DNA of 64,000 nucleotides, taken from NCBI RefSeq assembly GCF_003025035.1, contig NZ_PYJN01000019.1, forward strand, positions 62,001-126,000, in the 5' to 3' direction. The notes below the pieces were generated by a model. The model made no database searches and was not told where the DNA came from. It saw only the letters and a list, made by a program, of their open reading frames with translations. The DNA comes from Rhizobium sp. SEMIA4064. Its GTDB lineage: Bacteria; Pseudomonadota; Alphaproteobacteria; Rhizobiales; Rhizobiaceae. Below are positions 34,544-44,300 of the stretch, in pieces; the stretch's first letter is position 1; the number at the start of each line of letters is the position of its first letter. A program made the position numbers and the translations under genes.

Positions 34544-35365
34544 CTACAGATTCCAGACTTTCGGCACTGGCGCTGCGTTGCGCAAGGCGGAAATGACCGG
34601 GATCAGGATTTTTCTGAGAGCGAAGCCGTCGGGTGCCGCGAGCCGCACCACCAGCTTGTCGCGCCATTGGCTGACGCCGCCCATGTGCCCCTCAACGAGA
34701 GGCCGCACCTTGGCGAGATAGGTCTCCGCCAGCGGTCCGGCATAGAGCAGGGTCGCGAAAGCCACTTGGCCGCTCAGAACAGCACGCTCGGCCGTCAACG
34801 CCGCGACATCACCGTCGAGCCGCAGCTCCTCGGCATGGATCAATCGCCCAGCGCGGCGGATGCGCCAGCGGTCGCGAAACAAGCCCTGCGCCATCGCCTC
34901 ACCCATGGCTTTGCGGCCGAGCAGGATTGCTTCGACGGCCAGAAATTCGGCGGTTTCGTCGAGATCGACAGCGAGCTTGCGCGACAGCGAGGCGCGGTCA
35001 AACAGAATGGTTTCCTGCGGCAACCAATCGACGCGCGCGCCAGCGCCGACCTTGATGGAAGTCACGACTTCGGCGGTGCCTGCGGATGCCTTGTAAATCT
35101 TCTCGCAGGCCTGGGTGGTCGCATCGATGCGCGTGCCCGGCCCAGCGACGATGCTCCAATCCATCCGGTCGCCGCCGGTCAGGCCACCGGCCGTGTTGAT
35201 GATAACGGCTTCCATGGAATTATCGAACGTATCGGGCAGACGAATCTTCGCCGCACCGTCCTGGAAAAGTTCGGCAAGGCGCGTGCGCCCATCAAGCGCC
35301 TTAGCCGCCAGATGGCCGCGCCCGCGCGCCCTCTGCGGTCTTGTGCTCGCCGCTGCCATCACCAT
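34544..35365 (-). CDS. ureD: Urease accessory protein UreD (UreH)
   Basis: A 273-residue scaffold for the UreDFG nickel-insertion complex. The recognisable core is [18 protein letters not shown] (about 53-70), then [11 protein letters not shown] (about 80-90), and GREAMGEAM-like text later. The ATG at 35365 has GGAGAAG upstream. It is the first ure gene and has its own sigma-54-like promoter about 65 bases upstream. Confidence 0.93.
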   Translation of the reverse strand: MVMAAASTRPQRARGRGHLAAKALDGRTRLAELFQDGAAKIRLPDTFDNSMEAVIINTAGGLTGGDRMDWSIVAGPGTRIDATTQACEKIYKASAGTAEVVTSIKVGAGARVDWLPQETILFDRASLSRKLAVDLDETAEFLAVEAILLGRKAMGEAMAQGLFRDRWRIRRAGRLIHAEELRLDGDVAALTAERAVLSGQVAFATLLYAGPLAETYLAKVRPLVEGHMGGVSQWRDKLVVRLAAPDGFALRKILIPVISALRNAAPVPKVWNL

Positions 35366-35429
35366 TCCGCTTCTCCACTCATCACATCATGCCATCGCGG
35401 ATCATTGAAACCCGTCGAAGAACAAAAGC

Positions 35430-35446
35430 AAGCAATTTCCGTGCCT
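35430..35446 (-). promoter_or_regulatory. Sigma-54-type promoter for ureD
   Basis: On the minus strand AGGCACGGAAATTGCTT matches the RpoN pattern TGGCACG-N4-TTGCW, with only the first base different. The invariant GG and GC are exactly 10 bases apart. It lies between the urtE stop and the ureD start, with a predicted leader of about 55 bases. NtrC control under nitrogen limitation is the likely meaning. Confidence 0.65.
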
Positions 35447-35529
35447 TATGAAGCCACACGGAACATTGGCCGGCTGCGGCGGATATCCGCTGCATTTTTC
35501 ACCAGATGATGAAAAGAACGGCAATGGCT

Positions 35530-36225
35530 TCACACCGTCAGGTGCCTGCGGGCCTCCGGCGTATCCAGCGTCTCCGCCAGCCCCTCATGGACGATCTCGC
35601 CGCGATCCATGATGTAGACGTAATCAGCAAGTTCGCGGCAGAAATCGAGATATTGCTCGACCAGCAGGATCGCCATGCCGGTGGAATCCCTGAGATAGCG
35701 GATCGCCCGGCCGATATCCTTGATGATCGACGGTTGAATGCCTTCGGTCGGCTCATCCAGCACCAATATTTTCGGGCGCGTCACCATCGCCCGGCCGATC
35801 GCCAATTGCTGCTGCTGGCCGCCGGAAAGATCGCCGCCACGGCGCGACAGCATGGATTTCAGCACCGGAAACAGATTGTAGATGTCCTCGGGAATGTTGC
35901 GGTCGCGGCGTGGCACGGGGGCGAACCCCGTCTCCAGGTTTTCCTTCACCGTCAATAGCGGAAAGATCTCGCGCCCCTGCGGCACATATCCGATGCCATG
36001 CTTGGCGCGGGCAAAGGGCGCCATGCCGTTCAGCGTTACCCCGTTGAAGGCGACCGAACCTGCCGATAACGCATGCTGGCCGGTAACAGCGCGCAGCAGC
36101 GAACTCTTGCCGACACCGTTGCGACCGAGCACGCAGGTGATCTTCCCCATCTCAGCCTTGATGGAGATGCCGCGCAGTGCCTGAGCGGCGCCATAGTGCA
36201 GATTTGCGTTTTCGACTGTCAGCAT
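35530..36225 (-). CDS. urtE: Urea ABC transporter ATP-binding protein UrtE
   Basis: A 231-residue LivF-type ATPase with Walker A (GRNGVGKSSLL), signature (LSGGQQQQLAIGRAM), Walker B (ILVLDEPTEGIQPS) and the UrtE-type opening MLTVENANLHYGAAQALRGI. It starts right at the urtD stop. The gene order urtABCDE followed by ureD supports urea as the cargo. Confidence 0.94.
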   Translation of the reverse strand: MLTVENANLHYGAAQALRGISIKAEMGKITCVLGRNGVGKSSLLRAVTGQHALSAGSVAFNGVTLNGMAPFARAKHGIGYVPQGREIFPLLTVKENLETGFAPVPRRDRNIPEDIYNLFPVLKSMLSRRGGDLSGGQQQQLAIGRAMVTRPKILVLDEPTEGIQPSIIKDIGRAIRYLRDSTGMAILLVEQYLDFCRELADYVYIMDRGEIVHEGLAETLDTPEARRHLTV

Positions 36226-36226
36226 C

Positions 36227-36982
36227 TCATCGCCCCAAATAATTCTCGATCACCTTCGGATCGTTGCTGACGAAATCGATCGAACCTTCGGCCAGCACAG
36301 AGCCTTCCGCAAGGCACGTCACCTTGACGCCAAGGTCGCGGATGAAGCCCATGTCGTGCTCCACCACCACCACGGACCGCGTCTTGGCGATCTCCTTCAG
36401 CAGCACCGCCGTCTCCGCCGTCTCGGCGTCGGTCATGCCGGCAACGGGCTCATCGACCAAAAGAAGCTTCGGCTCCTGCGCGAGCAGCATGCCGATCTCC
36501 AGCCATTGCTTCTGCCCATGCGAGAGATTGGCCGCCAGTTCGTCGCGCCGGTGAGAGAGGCGCACCGTGTCGAGGATTTCGTGGATGCGGTCGCGATCTT
36601 CCGGCGTCAGGCGGTAGAAGAGCGTCGAGAAAACACCGCGCTTGCGGTTGAGCGCCAATTCGAGGTTATCCCAGACCGTATGACTTTCGAACACGGTCGG
36701 CTTCTGGAACTTGCGGCCGATGCCAAGCTGGGCGATGTCGGCCTCGTCCTTATTGGTCAGATCGATCTGGCCGTTGAAGAACACCTCGCCCTGATCCGGC
36801 CGCGTCTTGCCGGTGATGATATCCATCATCGTCGTCTTGCCGGCGCCGTTCGGGCCGATGATGGCGCGAAGCTCCCCCGGCTCGATGACGATCGACAGCG
36901 AATTCAGCGCCTTGAAGCCATCGAAGGAGACGGAGACGTTGTTGAGATAAAGCATGCTGTTAGGCTTGATGTCCGGGATCAT
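36227..36982 (-). CDS. urtD: Urea ABC transporter ATP-binding protein UrtD
   Basis: A 251-residue LivG-type ATPase: Walker A (GPNGAGKTTMMD), signature-like LSHGQKQWLEIGMLL, Walker B (LLLVDEPVAGMTD) and VVEHDM. The H in LSHGQKQWLEIG is the form typical of UrtD. The ATG at 36982 follows a GGAG element and lies 4 bases after urtC; an internal ATG at 36955 is possible. Confidence 0.94.
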   Translation of the reverse strand: MIPDIKPNSMLYLNNVSVSFDGFKALNSLSIVIEPGELRAIIGPNGAGKTTMMDIITGKTRPDQGEVFFNGQIDLTNKDEADIAQLGIGRKFQKPTVFESHTVWDNLELALNRKRGVFSTLFYRLTPEDRDRIHEILDTVRLSHRRDELAANLSHGQKQWLEIGMLLAQEPKLLLVDEPVAGMTDAETAETAVLLKEIAKTRSVVVVEHDMGFIRDLGVKVTCLAEGSVLAEGSIDFVSNDPKVIENYLGR

Positions 36983-36986
36983 GGCT

Positions 36987-38150
36987 TCACTCCGCCGCCT
37001 GGATGGTCGTCTTGTCGGCTTCGTCTTCCTCGACCGTGGGCTTTGCGCTGACCGGCTTGCGATCGCCGCCGATATATTGCGCTATCGTGCCGACAATGCC
37101 CTTGGGCAGGAGCAACGTCACTGCAACGAAGAGGCCGCCGAGCGCGAAGAGCCAGAAATCGGGGAACAGGCCAGTGAAGATCGTCTTGCCGCCATTGACG
37201 AGGATGGCGCCGATAATCGGGCCGATCAGCGTCGCCCGGCCGCCGACCGCTGTCCAGATGACCACTTCGATGGAATTGGCGGGAGCGAATTCGCCGGGAT
37301 TGATGATGCCGATCTGCGGCACATAGAGGGCACCGGCAATGCCGGCCATCATCGCCGACACGACGAAGACGAAAAGCTTCATGTGCTCAACGCGGTAACC
37401 CAAGAAGCGCGTCCGGCTCTCCGCATCGCGCACGCCAACCAGCACCTTGCCGAATTTCGAGCGCACGATGGCCGAGGACAGCATCAGTGCCAGCGCCAGA
37501 AACAGCGCAGTGATGGCGAAGAGTACGGCGCGCGTGCCATCGGCCTGGATGTTGAAGCCGAGGATATCCTTGAAGTCGGTCAGACCGTTATTGCCGCCGA
37601 AGCCCATGTCGTTGCGGAAGAAGGCGAGCAGCAGCGCATAGGTCATCGCCTGTGTGATGATCGACAGATAGACGCCGTTGACGCGCGAGCGGAAAGCGAA
37701 CCAGCCGAACACGAAGGCAAGCAGACCGGGAGCCGCCAGCACCATGATCATGGCGAACCAGAAATGATCGAAGCCATACCAGAACCAGGGCAACTCCTTC
37801 CAGTTCAGGAACACCATGAAGTCCGGCAGGATGGGATTGCCATAGGTGCCGCGCGGTCCTATCTGCCGCATCAGATACATGCCCATCGCATAGCCGCCGA
37901 GCGCGAAGAAGGCGCCATGGCCGAGCGAGAGAATGCCGCAATAGCCCCAGACGAGATCGAGCGCCAATGCCAGCAGCGCATAGGTCAAATACTTGCCGAA
38001 CAATGACATCAGATAGGTCGGCACATGCAGCGGGCTGGTTTCCGGCAAGGCCAGATTGGCGAGCGGCACGAGCACGGCCACAGCCAGCAGGATCGCGATG
38101 GCGATACTGATGCGGCGGTCGAGCGAGCGGAGGAGAAAGGCCGTGATCAT
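36987..38150 (-). CDS. urtC: Urea ABC transporter permease UrtC
   Basis: A LivM-type permease of 387 residues with about nine to ten membrane segments and the conserved WGYCGILSLGHGAFFALGGY (about 68-87). The C-terminal 30 residues are charged and cytoplasmic. Its ATG overlaps the urtB stop by four bases. Confidence 0.94.
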   Translation of the reverse strand: MITAFLLRSLDRRISIAIAILLAVAVLVPLANLALPETSPLHVPTYLMSLFGKYLTYALLALALDLVWGYCGILSLGHGAFFALGGYAMGMYLMRQIGPRGTYGNPILPDFMVFLNWKELPWFWYGFDHFWFAMIMVLAAPGLLAFVFGWFAFRSRVNGVYLSIITQAMTYALLLAFFRNDMGFGGNNGLTDFKDILGFNIQADGTRAVLFAITALFLALALMLSSAIVRSKFGKVLVGVRDAESRTRFLGYRVEHMKLFVFVVSAMMAGIAGALYVPQIGIINPGEFAPANSIEVVIWTAVGGRATLIGPIIGAILVNGGKTIFTGLFPDFWLFALGGLFVAVTLLLPKGIVGTIAQYIGGDRKPVSAKPTVEEDEADKTTIQAAE

Positions 38151-39772
38151 GCTTCCACCGCCCTTCCCTTGAGGGCGAAGAGCCCGCGCGGACGTTTCTG
38201 AATGAAGAGGATGATGAGGACGAGAACCAGGATCTTGCCGAGCACCGCCCCCGCATAGGGCTCAAGGAACTTGTTGAGGATGCCGAGCGAGAAAGCGCCG
38301 ACCAGCGTTCCCCAGAGATTGCCGACGCCACCGAAGACGACAACCATAAAACTGTCGATGATGTAGCTCTGGCCAAGGTTTGGCGAGACGTTGTCGATCT
38401 GCGAGAGCGCAACGCCTGCCATCCCCGCAATGCCCGACCCCAGGGCAAAGGTGAAAGCGTCGACCCAGGGCGTACGAATACCCATGGACGAAGCCATGCG
38501 CCGGTTCTGAGTCACCGCCCGCATCTGCAGCCCGAAGGCCGAACGCTTCAGCAGCAACAGCAGGGCGACGAAGACGCCGAGCGCGAAAACGATGATCCAG
38601 AGACGGTTCCAGGTGATCGAGAGGTAGCCGAAATCGAAGGAGCCCGACATCCAGGAGGGATTGCCGACTTCCTGATTGGTCGGCCCGAAGATCGAGCGCA
38701 CCGCTTGCTGCAGGATCAGCGAAATGCCCCAGGTGGCGAGCAACGTTTCCAACGGCCGGCCATAGAGAAAACGGATGACGCCGCGCTCGATGACGAGGCC
38801 GACGGCGCCGGTCACCAGAAACGCCACCGGCAGTGCGATCGCCAGCGACCAGTCGAAGAGTTCAGGATAGGAGCTACGGATGACGCTCTGGACCATGAAG
38901 GTGGAATAGGCGCCGAGCATCACCATCTCGCCATGCGCCATGTTGATGATGCCCATGACGCCGAAGGTGATGGCAAGCCCGATAGCGGCAAGCAGCAGCA
39001 CCGAGCCGAGCGAAAGCCCGTACCAAACATTCTGCACCGCATCCCAGATCGCCAATTGGCTTTGGATGCCGGCAATGGCGGCCGCGACATCGGGCTTCAG
39101 GCTGTCGTCTACGGAGACAGAAGAGAGAATGCCGATGGCGTCACGTCCGCCTTCGTTCTTGATCGTCTCGATCGCCGCCTTCATCTGCTCCGGCGAGCGA
39201 TCGGAGCCGAGCACAGCAACCGCGCGCGCCCTCTCGAGCACGCCGCGAATTTCGCCGTCCTTTTCGTTCTTTAACGCCGCCTCCAATGCCTCCAGCGAAT
39301 CCGCGCTTGGCGATTTCAACACGGATTGCGCCGCCTCCAATCGGACGCCGCGATCCGGGCTCATCAGCGTCAGGCCACCGAGCGCCGCGCGGACCGAGCG
39401 ACGAAGATTGTTGTTGATCTTGATTTTGCCGAGGTTGCCCTTGGCTTCCTGGCCCGCCGCCTGTCCGGTCAACGGATCGATCAGGGCCATGACATCGCCC
39501 GAAGATTTGGCGATGAAGACCTGATTGTCGGATTTGCGGACATAAAGATCGCCGTCCGAAAAGGCCTGCAGCGTCGGCACCACCTTGGGATCGCCAGTCT
39601 TGGCGAGGCTCTTCACGATCTCATCCGCCTGCTGGAAGTTCGCCGGACCCAGCGCGTTGATAAGACTATGCGCATCCTCCTGGGCACGCAGCGCTGTCGC
39701 CGTCAGCGCCAGCATCAGGCAAAAGCCGGCGGCAAGCGCCACGGCCATGCGGTAAACGAATTTGTCGAACAT
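38147..39772 (-). CDS. urtB: Urea ABC transporter permease UrtB
   Basis: A LivH-type permease of 541 residues. After a signal-like segment (about 8-28) it carries an N-terminal periplasmic region of about 200 residues built of short helical repeats (HEAT-like: QSVLKSPSADSLEALEAAL and similar). The membrane domain then begins near residue 245, with INMAHGEMVMLGAYSTF. This extension is a known mark of UrtB. ATG at 39772 has AGGGG at good spacing; the longer frame from 39862 does not. Confidence 0.94.
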   Translation of the reverse strand: MFDKFVYRMAVALAAGFCLMLALTATALRAQEDAHSLINALGPANFQQADEIVKSLAKTGDPKVVPTLQAFSDGDLYVRKSDNQVFIAKSSGDVMALIDPLTGQAAGQEAKGNLGKIKINNNLRRSVRAALGGLTLMSPDRGVRLEAAQSVLKSPSADSLEALEAALKNEKDGEIRGVLERARAVAVLGSDRSPEQMKAAIETIKNEGGRDAIGILSSVSVDDSLKPDVAAAIAGIQSQLAIWDAVQNVWYGLSLGSVLLLAAIGLAITFGVMGIINMAHGEMVMLGAYSTFMVQSVIRSSYPELFDWSLAIALPVAFLVTGAVGLVIERGVIRFLYGRPLETLLATWGISLILQQAVRSIFGPTNQEVGNPSWMSGSFDFGYLSITWNRLWIIVFALGVFVALLLLLKRSAFGLQMRAVTQNRRMASSMGIRTPWVDAFTFALGSGIAGMAGVALSQIDNVSPNLGQSYIIDSFMVVVFGGVGNLWGTLVGAFSLGILNKFLEPYAGAVLGKILVLVLIILFIQKRPRGLFALKGRAVEA

Positions 39773-39840
39773 CGCGCGTCCCCTCATGCTGTCGCGGGCA
39801 GAGGAGCCTGCCCGCGACGAGCGCACACTAAAAGCTGAAC

Positions 39841-41130
39841 TCAGGAACCCTTGCCGCCGCACTTGCCGGTGGAGACGTTGAAGTTGCCGCAGTTAAGCGG
39901 CATACGCCAATCCGAGATCAGGTCCTTGCTATCAGGCAGGTAGTCCGACCATTCCTTGCCGACCACTGCAGGGGTCTGCGAAACAACGTCGAACTGGCCG
40001 TTCTCCTGCACTTCGCCGATCAGCACCGGCTTGGTGATGTAGTGGTTCGGCATCATCGTGGCGTAGCCGCCGGTAAGGTTCGGCACGGAAACGCCGACGA
40101 GCGCGTCGATCACCTTGTCCGGATCGGTCGTACCGGCCTTTTCGACGGCCTTCACCCACATGTTGAAGCCGATATAGGCGGCTTCCATCGGGTCGTTCGT
40201 GACCCGCTTGTCGTTCTTGGTATAGGCGTGCCATTCCTTGATGAATTCGGCATTGGCAGGCGTATCGACGGACTGGAAATAGTTCCAGGCGGCGAGATGG
40301 CCGACCAGCGGCTTGGTGTCGACGCCAGCAAGCTCTTCTTCGCCGACGGAGAAGGCGACGACCGGAATATCTTCCGCCTTGACGCCCTGGTTGCCGAGTT
40401 CCTTGTAGAAGGGAACGTTGGCGTCGCCATTGATGGTGGAGACGACCGCCGTCTTCTTGCCGGCCGAGCCGAAGGCCTTAATCTTCGAGACTTCCGTCTG
40501 CCAGTCGGAGAAGCCGAACGGCGTATAGTTGATGATGATGTCTTCGTCCTTGACGCCCTTGGACTTCAGGTAGGCTGCAAGGATCTTGTTGGTCGTGCGC
40601 GGATAGACGTAGTCGGTGCCTTCAAGAACCCAGCGCTGCACGCCTTCGTTCTGCATCAGGTAATCGACGGCAGGGATCGCCTGCTGGTTCGGGGCAGCGC
40701 CGGTGTAGAACACGTTGCGCTCGGATTCTTCGCCCTCGAACTGCACGGGGTAGAACAGGATCGAGTCCAGCTCCTTGAACACCGGCAGGACCGACTTGCG
40801 CGACACCGAGGTCCAGCAACCGAACACGGCGGAAACCTTGTCCTTCTGGATCAGCTCGCGGGCCTTTTCGGCAAACAGTGGCCAGTCGGAGGCCGGGTCA
40901 ACGACGACGGGCTCCAGCTTCTTACCGAGAACGCCGCCCTTCTTGTTCTGCTCATCGATGAGCATCAGCATGGCGTCCTTCAGCGTCGTTTCCGAAATCG
41001 CCATGGTGCCGGAAAGCGAATGGAGAACGCCAACCTTGATGGTGTCGTCGGCCGCAAAAGCTCCATGAAATGCAGTCGTCGACATGATGGCGCCCAGAAG
41101 CGCGCCGGAGACAAGAGTCTTCAGTTTCAT
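39841..41130 (-). CDS. urtA: Urea ABC transporter substrate-binding protein UrtA
   Basis: A 429-residue binding protein with a signal peptide (MKLKTLVSGALLGAIMSTTA, cleaved after AFAADD). It has the UrtA signatures IKVGVLHSLSGTMAISE (about 32-48), AVFGCWTSVSRKSVLPVF, and LFYPVQFEGEESERNVFYTG. AGAGGGG precedes ATG at 41130. First gene of the urea importer. The promoter must lie in the 218-base region shared with the divergent sensor kinase. Confidence 0.95.
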   Translation of the reverse strand: MKLKTLVSGALLGAIMSTTAFHGAFAADDTIKVGVLHSLSGTMAISETTLKDAMLMLIDEQNKKGGVLGKKLEPVVVDPASDWPLFAEKARELIQKDKVSAVFGCWTSVSRKSVLPVFKELDSILFYPVQFEGEESERNVFYTGAAPNQQAIPAVDYLMQNEGVQRWVLEGTDYVYPRTTNKILAAYLKSKGVKDEDIIINYTPFGFSDWQTEVSKIKAFGSAGKKTAVVSTINGDANVPFYKELGNQGVKAEDIPVVAFSVGEEELAGVDTKPLVGHLAAWNYFQSVDTPANAEFIKEWHAYTKNDKRVTNDPMEAAYIGFNMWVKAVEKAGTTDPDKVIDALVGVSVPNLTGGYATMMPNHYITKPVLIGEVQENGQFDVVSQTPAVVGKEWSDYLPDSKDLISDWRMPLNCGNFNVSTGKCGGKGS

Positions 41131-41225
41131 GTGTAGTTCCCCTCTTTTTGTCTGCTGCAACGGCCCGTAAACAAAGATTAACCGTTGCCTGCCGCGACTA
41201 TCCGGCAGCACCGGGGGATTCCACA

Positions 41226-41241
41226 TACGTAATATGACGTA
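41226..41241. promoter_or_regulatory. TACGT dyad in the urtA/sensor-kinase intergenic region
   Basis: TACGTAATATGACGTA is a near-perfect palindrome with half-sites TACGTAAT and TACGTCAT. It is about 96 bases from the urtA start and 108 from the kinase start. It is the best candidate in this gap for a dimeric regulator, perhaps the LuxR-type response regulator encoded downstream of the kinase. Confidence 0.45.
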
Positions 41242-41348
41242 GGAAACGGGGCGAAATGTGCAGCATATTAGCGGCCCATGCACTTAAGGGCTGCTGCATT
41301 CCGTGTTACGACATCGGCTAGACTTGGAAAGACTGCTGAAGGATGGGC

Positions 41349-44300
41349 ATGGCGGCGCGGCAACGCATCATTCCGGTGAGACGCGAATATAACCGCTGGG
41401 TCGCGAACCAGACGCTGGAAGACTATGCGCTGCGCTTCACCGCCAAAAGCGCCCGGCAATTTTCGTCACAGCGCATCTCGCAGACGGCGATCGGCGCCAT
41501 CTCTTTTCTGGCGCTGGAGGCGATCGGCGGCGCCATTACGCTCTCTTACGGTACGACCAACGCCTTCTATGCCATCATCGTTGCCAGCATCGCCATGCTC
41601 GCGATCGGCCTGCCGATCAGCCGCTACGCCATCCGCCATGGGGTCGATATCGACCTGCTGACGCGCGGCGCGAGCTTCGGCTATATCGGCTCGACCATCA
41701 CCTCGCTGATCTATGCCAGCTTCACCTTCATGCTGTTTGCCATCGAGGCGTCCATCATGTCGGGAGCGCTGGAGCTGACGCTCGGGATACCCCTGTGGAT
41801 CGGCTATATCGTCAGCGCCGTCATGGTTATTCCGTTGGTGACCCATGGCGTCCGTCTGATCAGCCGGTTTCAGTTGTTGACGCAGCCGTTCTGGATCGTC
41901 CTCAATATCCTGCCCTTCGTCTTCATCGCCTTTTCAGATTGGGGAAAATTCGATCTCTGGCGTGCCTTTGCGGGCATACATCATGCATCAGGTGCGTCCG
42001 GAACCGCCGCTCCCTTCGATCTCGTGGAATTCGGTGCCGCTTCCGCCGTGATCCTGGCGCTGATGTCGCAGATCGGGGAGCAGGCCGATTTTCTGCGTTT
42101 CCTGCCGCCGGAAGGCCGTCGTAAATGGCGGCATCACCTGGTGATCTTTCTTGCCGGTCCCGGCTGGGTGATCATCGGTGCACTGAAGCTACTGGCCGGC
42201 TCCTTCCTCGTCGTGCTGACGTTGAGTTCCGGTGTCCCCGCCGATCGCGCCGCCGACCCGGCGCAGATGTATCTGACCGCCTTCGGCTATATGATCCCCT
42301 GGCACAACGCCGCGCTGCTGTTGATGGCCGCTTTCGTCGTGGTCTCACAGCTTAAGATCAATGTGATGAACGCCTATGCCGGCTCGCTGGCCTGGTCGAA
42401 TTTCTTTTCTCGGCTGACCCACAGCCATCCCGGCCGCGTCATCTGGCTGGTCTTCAACGTCGCCATCGCCCTGCTCTTGATGGAACTCGGCATCTATAAG
42501 CTGCTGGAGGAAACCCTCGGCATCTTTTCGATCATCGCCATGGCCTGGCTCTGCACGATTTCCGCCGATCTCTTCATCAACAAACCGCTCGGCCTTGCCC
42601 CTCCCGGCATCGAGTTCAAGCGCGCCCATCTCTACGACATCAATCCAGTTGGCTTAGGCGCCATGGCGCTCTCGGCGACGATTGCCCTCATCGCCCATTT
42701 CGGTGTCCTCGGTGCGGTTGCCGCCTCGCTCGCTCCCTATATCACCTTAGTCATTGCCTTCATCGCCTCGCCCACGCTCGCCTGGGCAACCAAGGGCAAA
42801 TTCTACCTCGCTCGCAAGCCGCGCCAAAGCTGGAAGCGCCTGACCACCATCACCTGCTCCGTCTGCGAACATCCTTTCGAGCCAGAGGATATGGCCTGGT
42901 GCCCGGCCTATGCCGCGCCGATCTGCTCGCTCTGCTGTTCGCTCGACAGCCGTTGCCACGACATGTGCAAGCCGAAGGCGCGGCTCAACACGCAGGTCGG
43001 CACCGTCGCCAAGACCCTGCTGCCGGAGACCGTCGTCGCCAAGCTTGCTACCCGTCTCGGCCGTTATGGCATTGCTGTTGTGGTGGCGTTGACGGCCGTG
43101 GGCGCCATCCTGGCGATGATCGCGCATCAGGTCGGCTCCGCTTCGCCGGAAACCGCAGCGGTGGTCGACCGCACCATCCTGATCGTCTTCTTCGTCTTCG
43201 CCGTCATTGCCGGTGTCGTCTGCTGGTTCTATGTGCTCGCCCATGACAGCCGGGTCGTCGCCGAGGAAGAATCCTCGCGCCAGAACACGCTGCTGCTCAA
43301 GGAAATTGCCGCACATAAGAAGACGGACGCGGCTTTGCAGAGTGCCAAGGAGGCCGCAGAAGCCGCCAACCGCGCCAAGAGCCGCTACGTCGTCGGCTTG
43401 AGCCACGAATTGCGCACGCCACTCAATGCCGTGCTCGGCTATGCCCAGATCCTCGAGCGCGACGAGACTATCCCGGCGCCGCGGCAATCCTCGCTGAAGG
43501 TCATCCGCCGCAGCGCCGAACATCTTTCCGGTCTGATCGACGGGCTGCTGGATATTTCCAAGATCGAGGCCGGCCGGCTGCAGGTCTATTCCAACGAGAT
43601 CAACATTCAGGATTTTCTCGACCAGATCGTCGACATGTTCCACCCGCAGGCACAGGCCAAGGGTCTCGCTTTCGTCCATGAGCGATCCGCTGCCCTGCCC
43701 GATTATGTCCGCACCGACGAAAAACGGCTGCGACAGATCCTCGTCAATCTGCTCTCCAACGCCATCAAGTTCACGGATACGGGCAGCGTGCGCTTCGAGG
43801 TCGGCTATCGCAGCCAGGTCGCTAGCTTCACCATCGCCGACACCGGCCGCGGCATCGCCGAAAAGGACCTCACCCGCATCTACGAGCCCTTCCAACGTGG
43901 CGAGGCCGACAGCGTCCGCCCGATGCCGGGCCTTGGCCTGGGGCTGACCATCACCCGATTGCTCACCAATACGCTCGGCGGCGAAGTCTCCGTCGTCAGC
44001 GAAAAGGACAGGGGCTCGACCTTCAAGGTGCGGCTGATGCTGTCGGCGGTGATCCGGCCGATGAAGCCACCGGCGCAGGAACAGCGCATCGTCAGCTATG
44101 AAGGCCCGCGCCGCACCATCGTCGTCGTCGATGACAATGAGGATCATCGCGAACTGATGCGCGAAGTGTTGTCGCCGCTCGATTTCATCGTGCTGACGGC
44201 CAATGGCGGACCGGACTGCCTGACGCTGATCGAAGGCATCAAACCGGATCTTTTCCTGGTCGACATCTCCATGCCGGGCATGAACGGCTGGCAACTGGTC

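Noticed and set aside
41263..41278. Possible sigma-54 promoter upstream of urtA on the minus strand
   Set aside because: GG-N10-GC spacing is present, but both conserved blocks deviate (GGCCG, ATGC) and the predicted leader would be over 100 bases.
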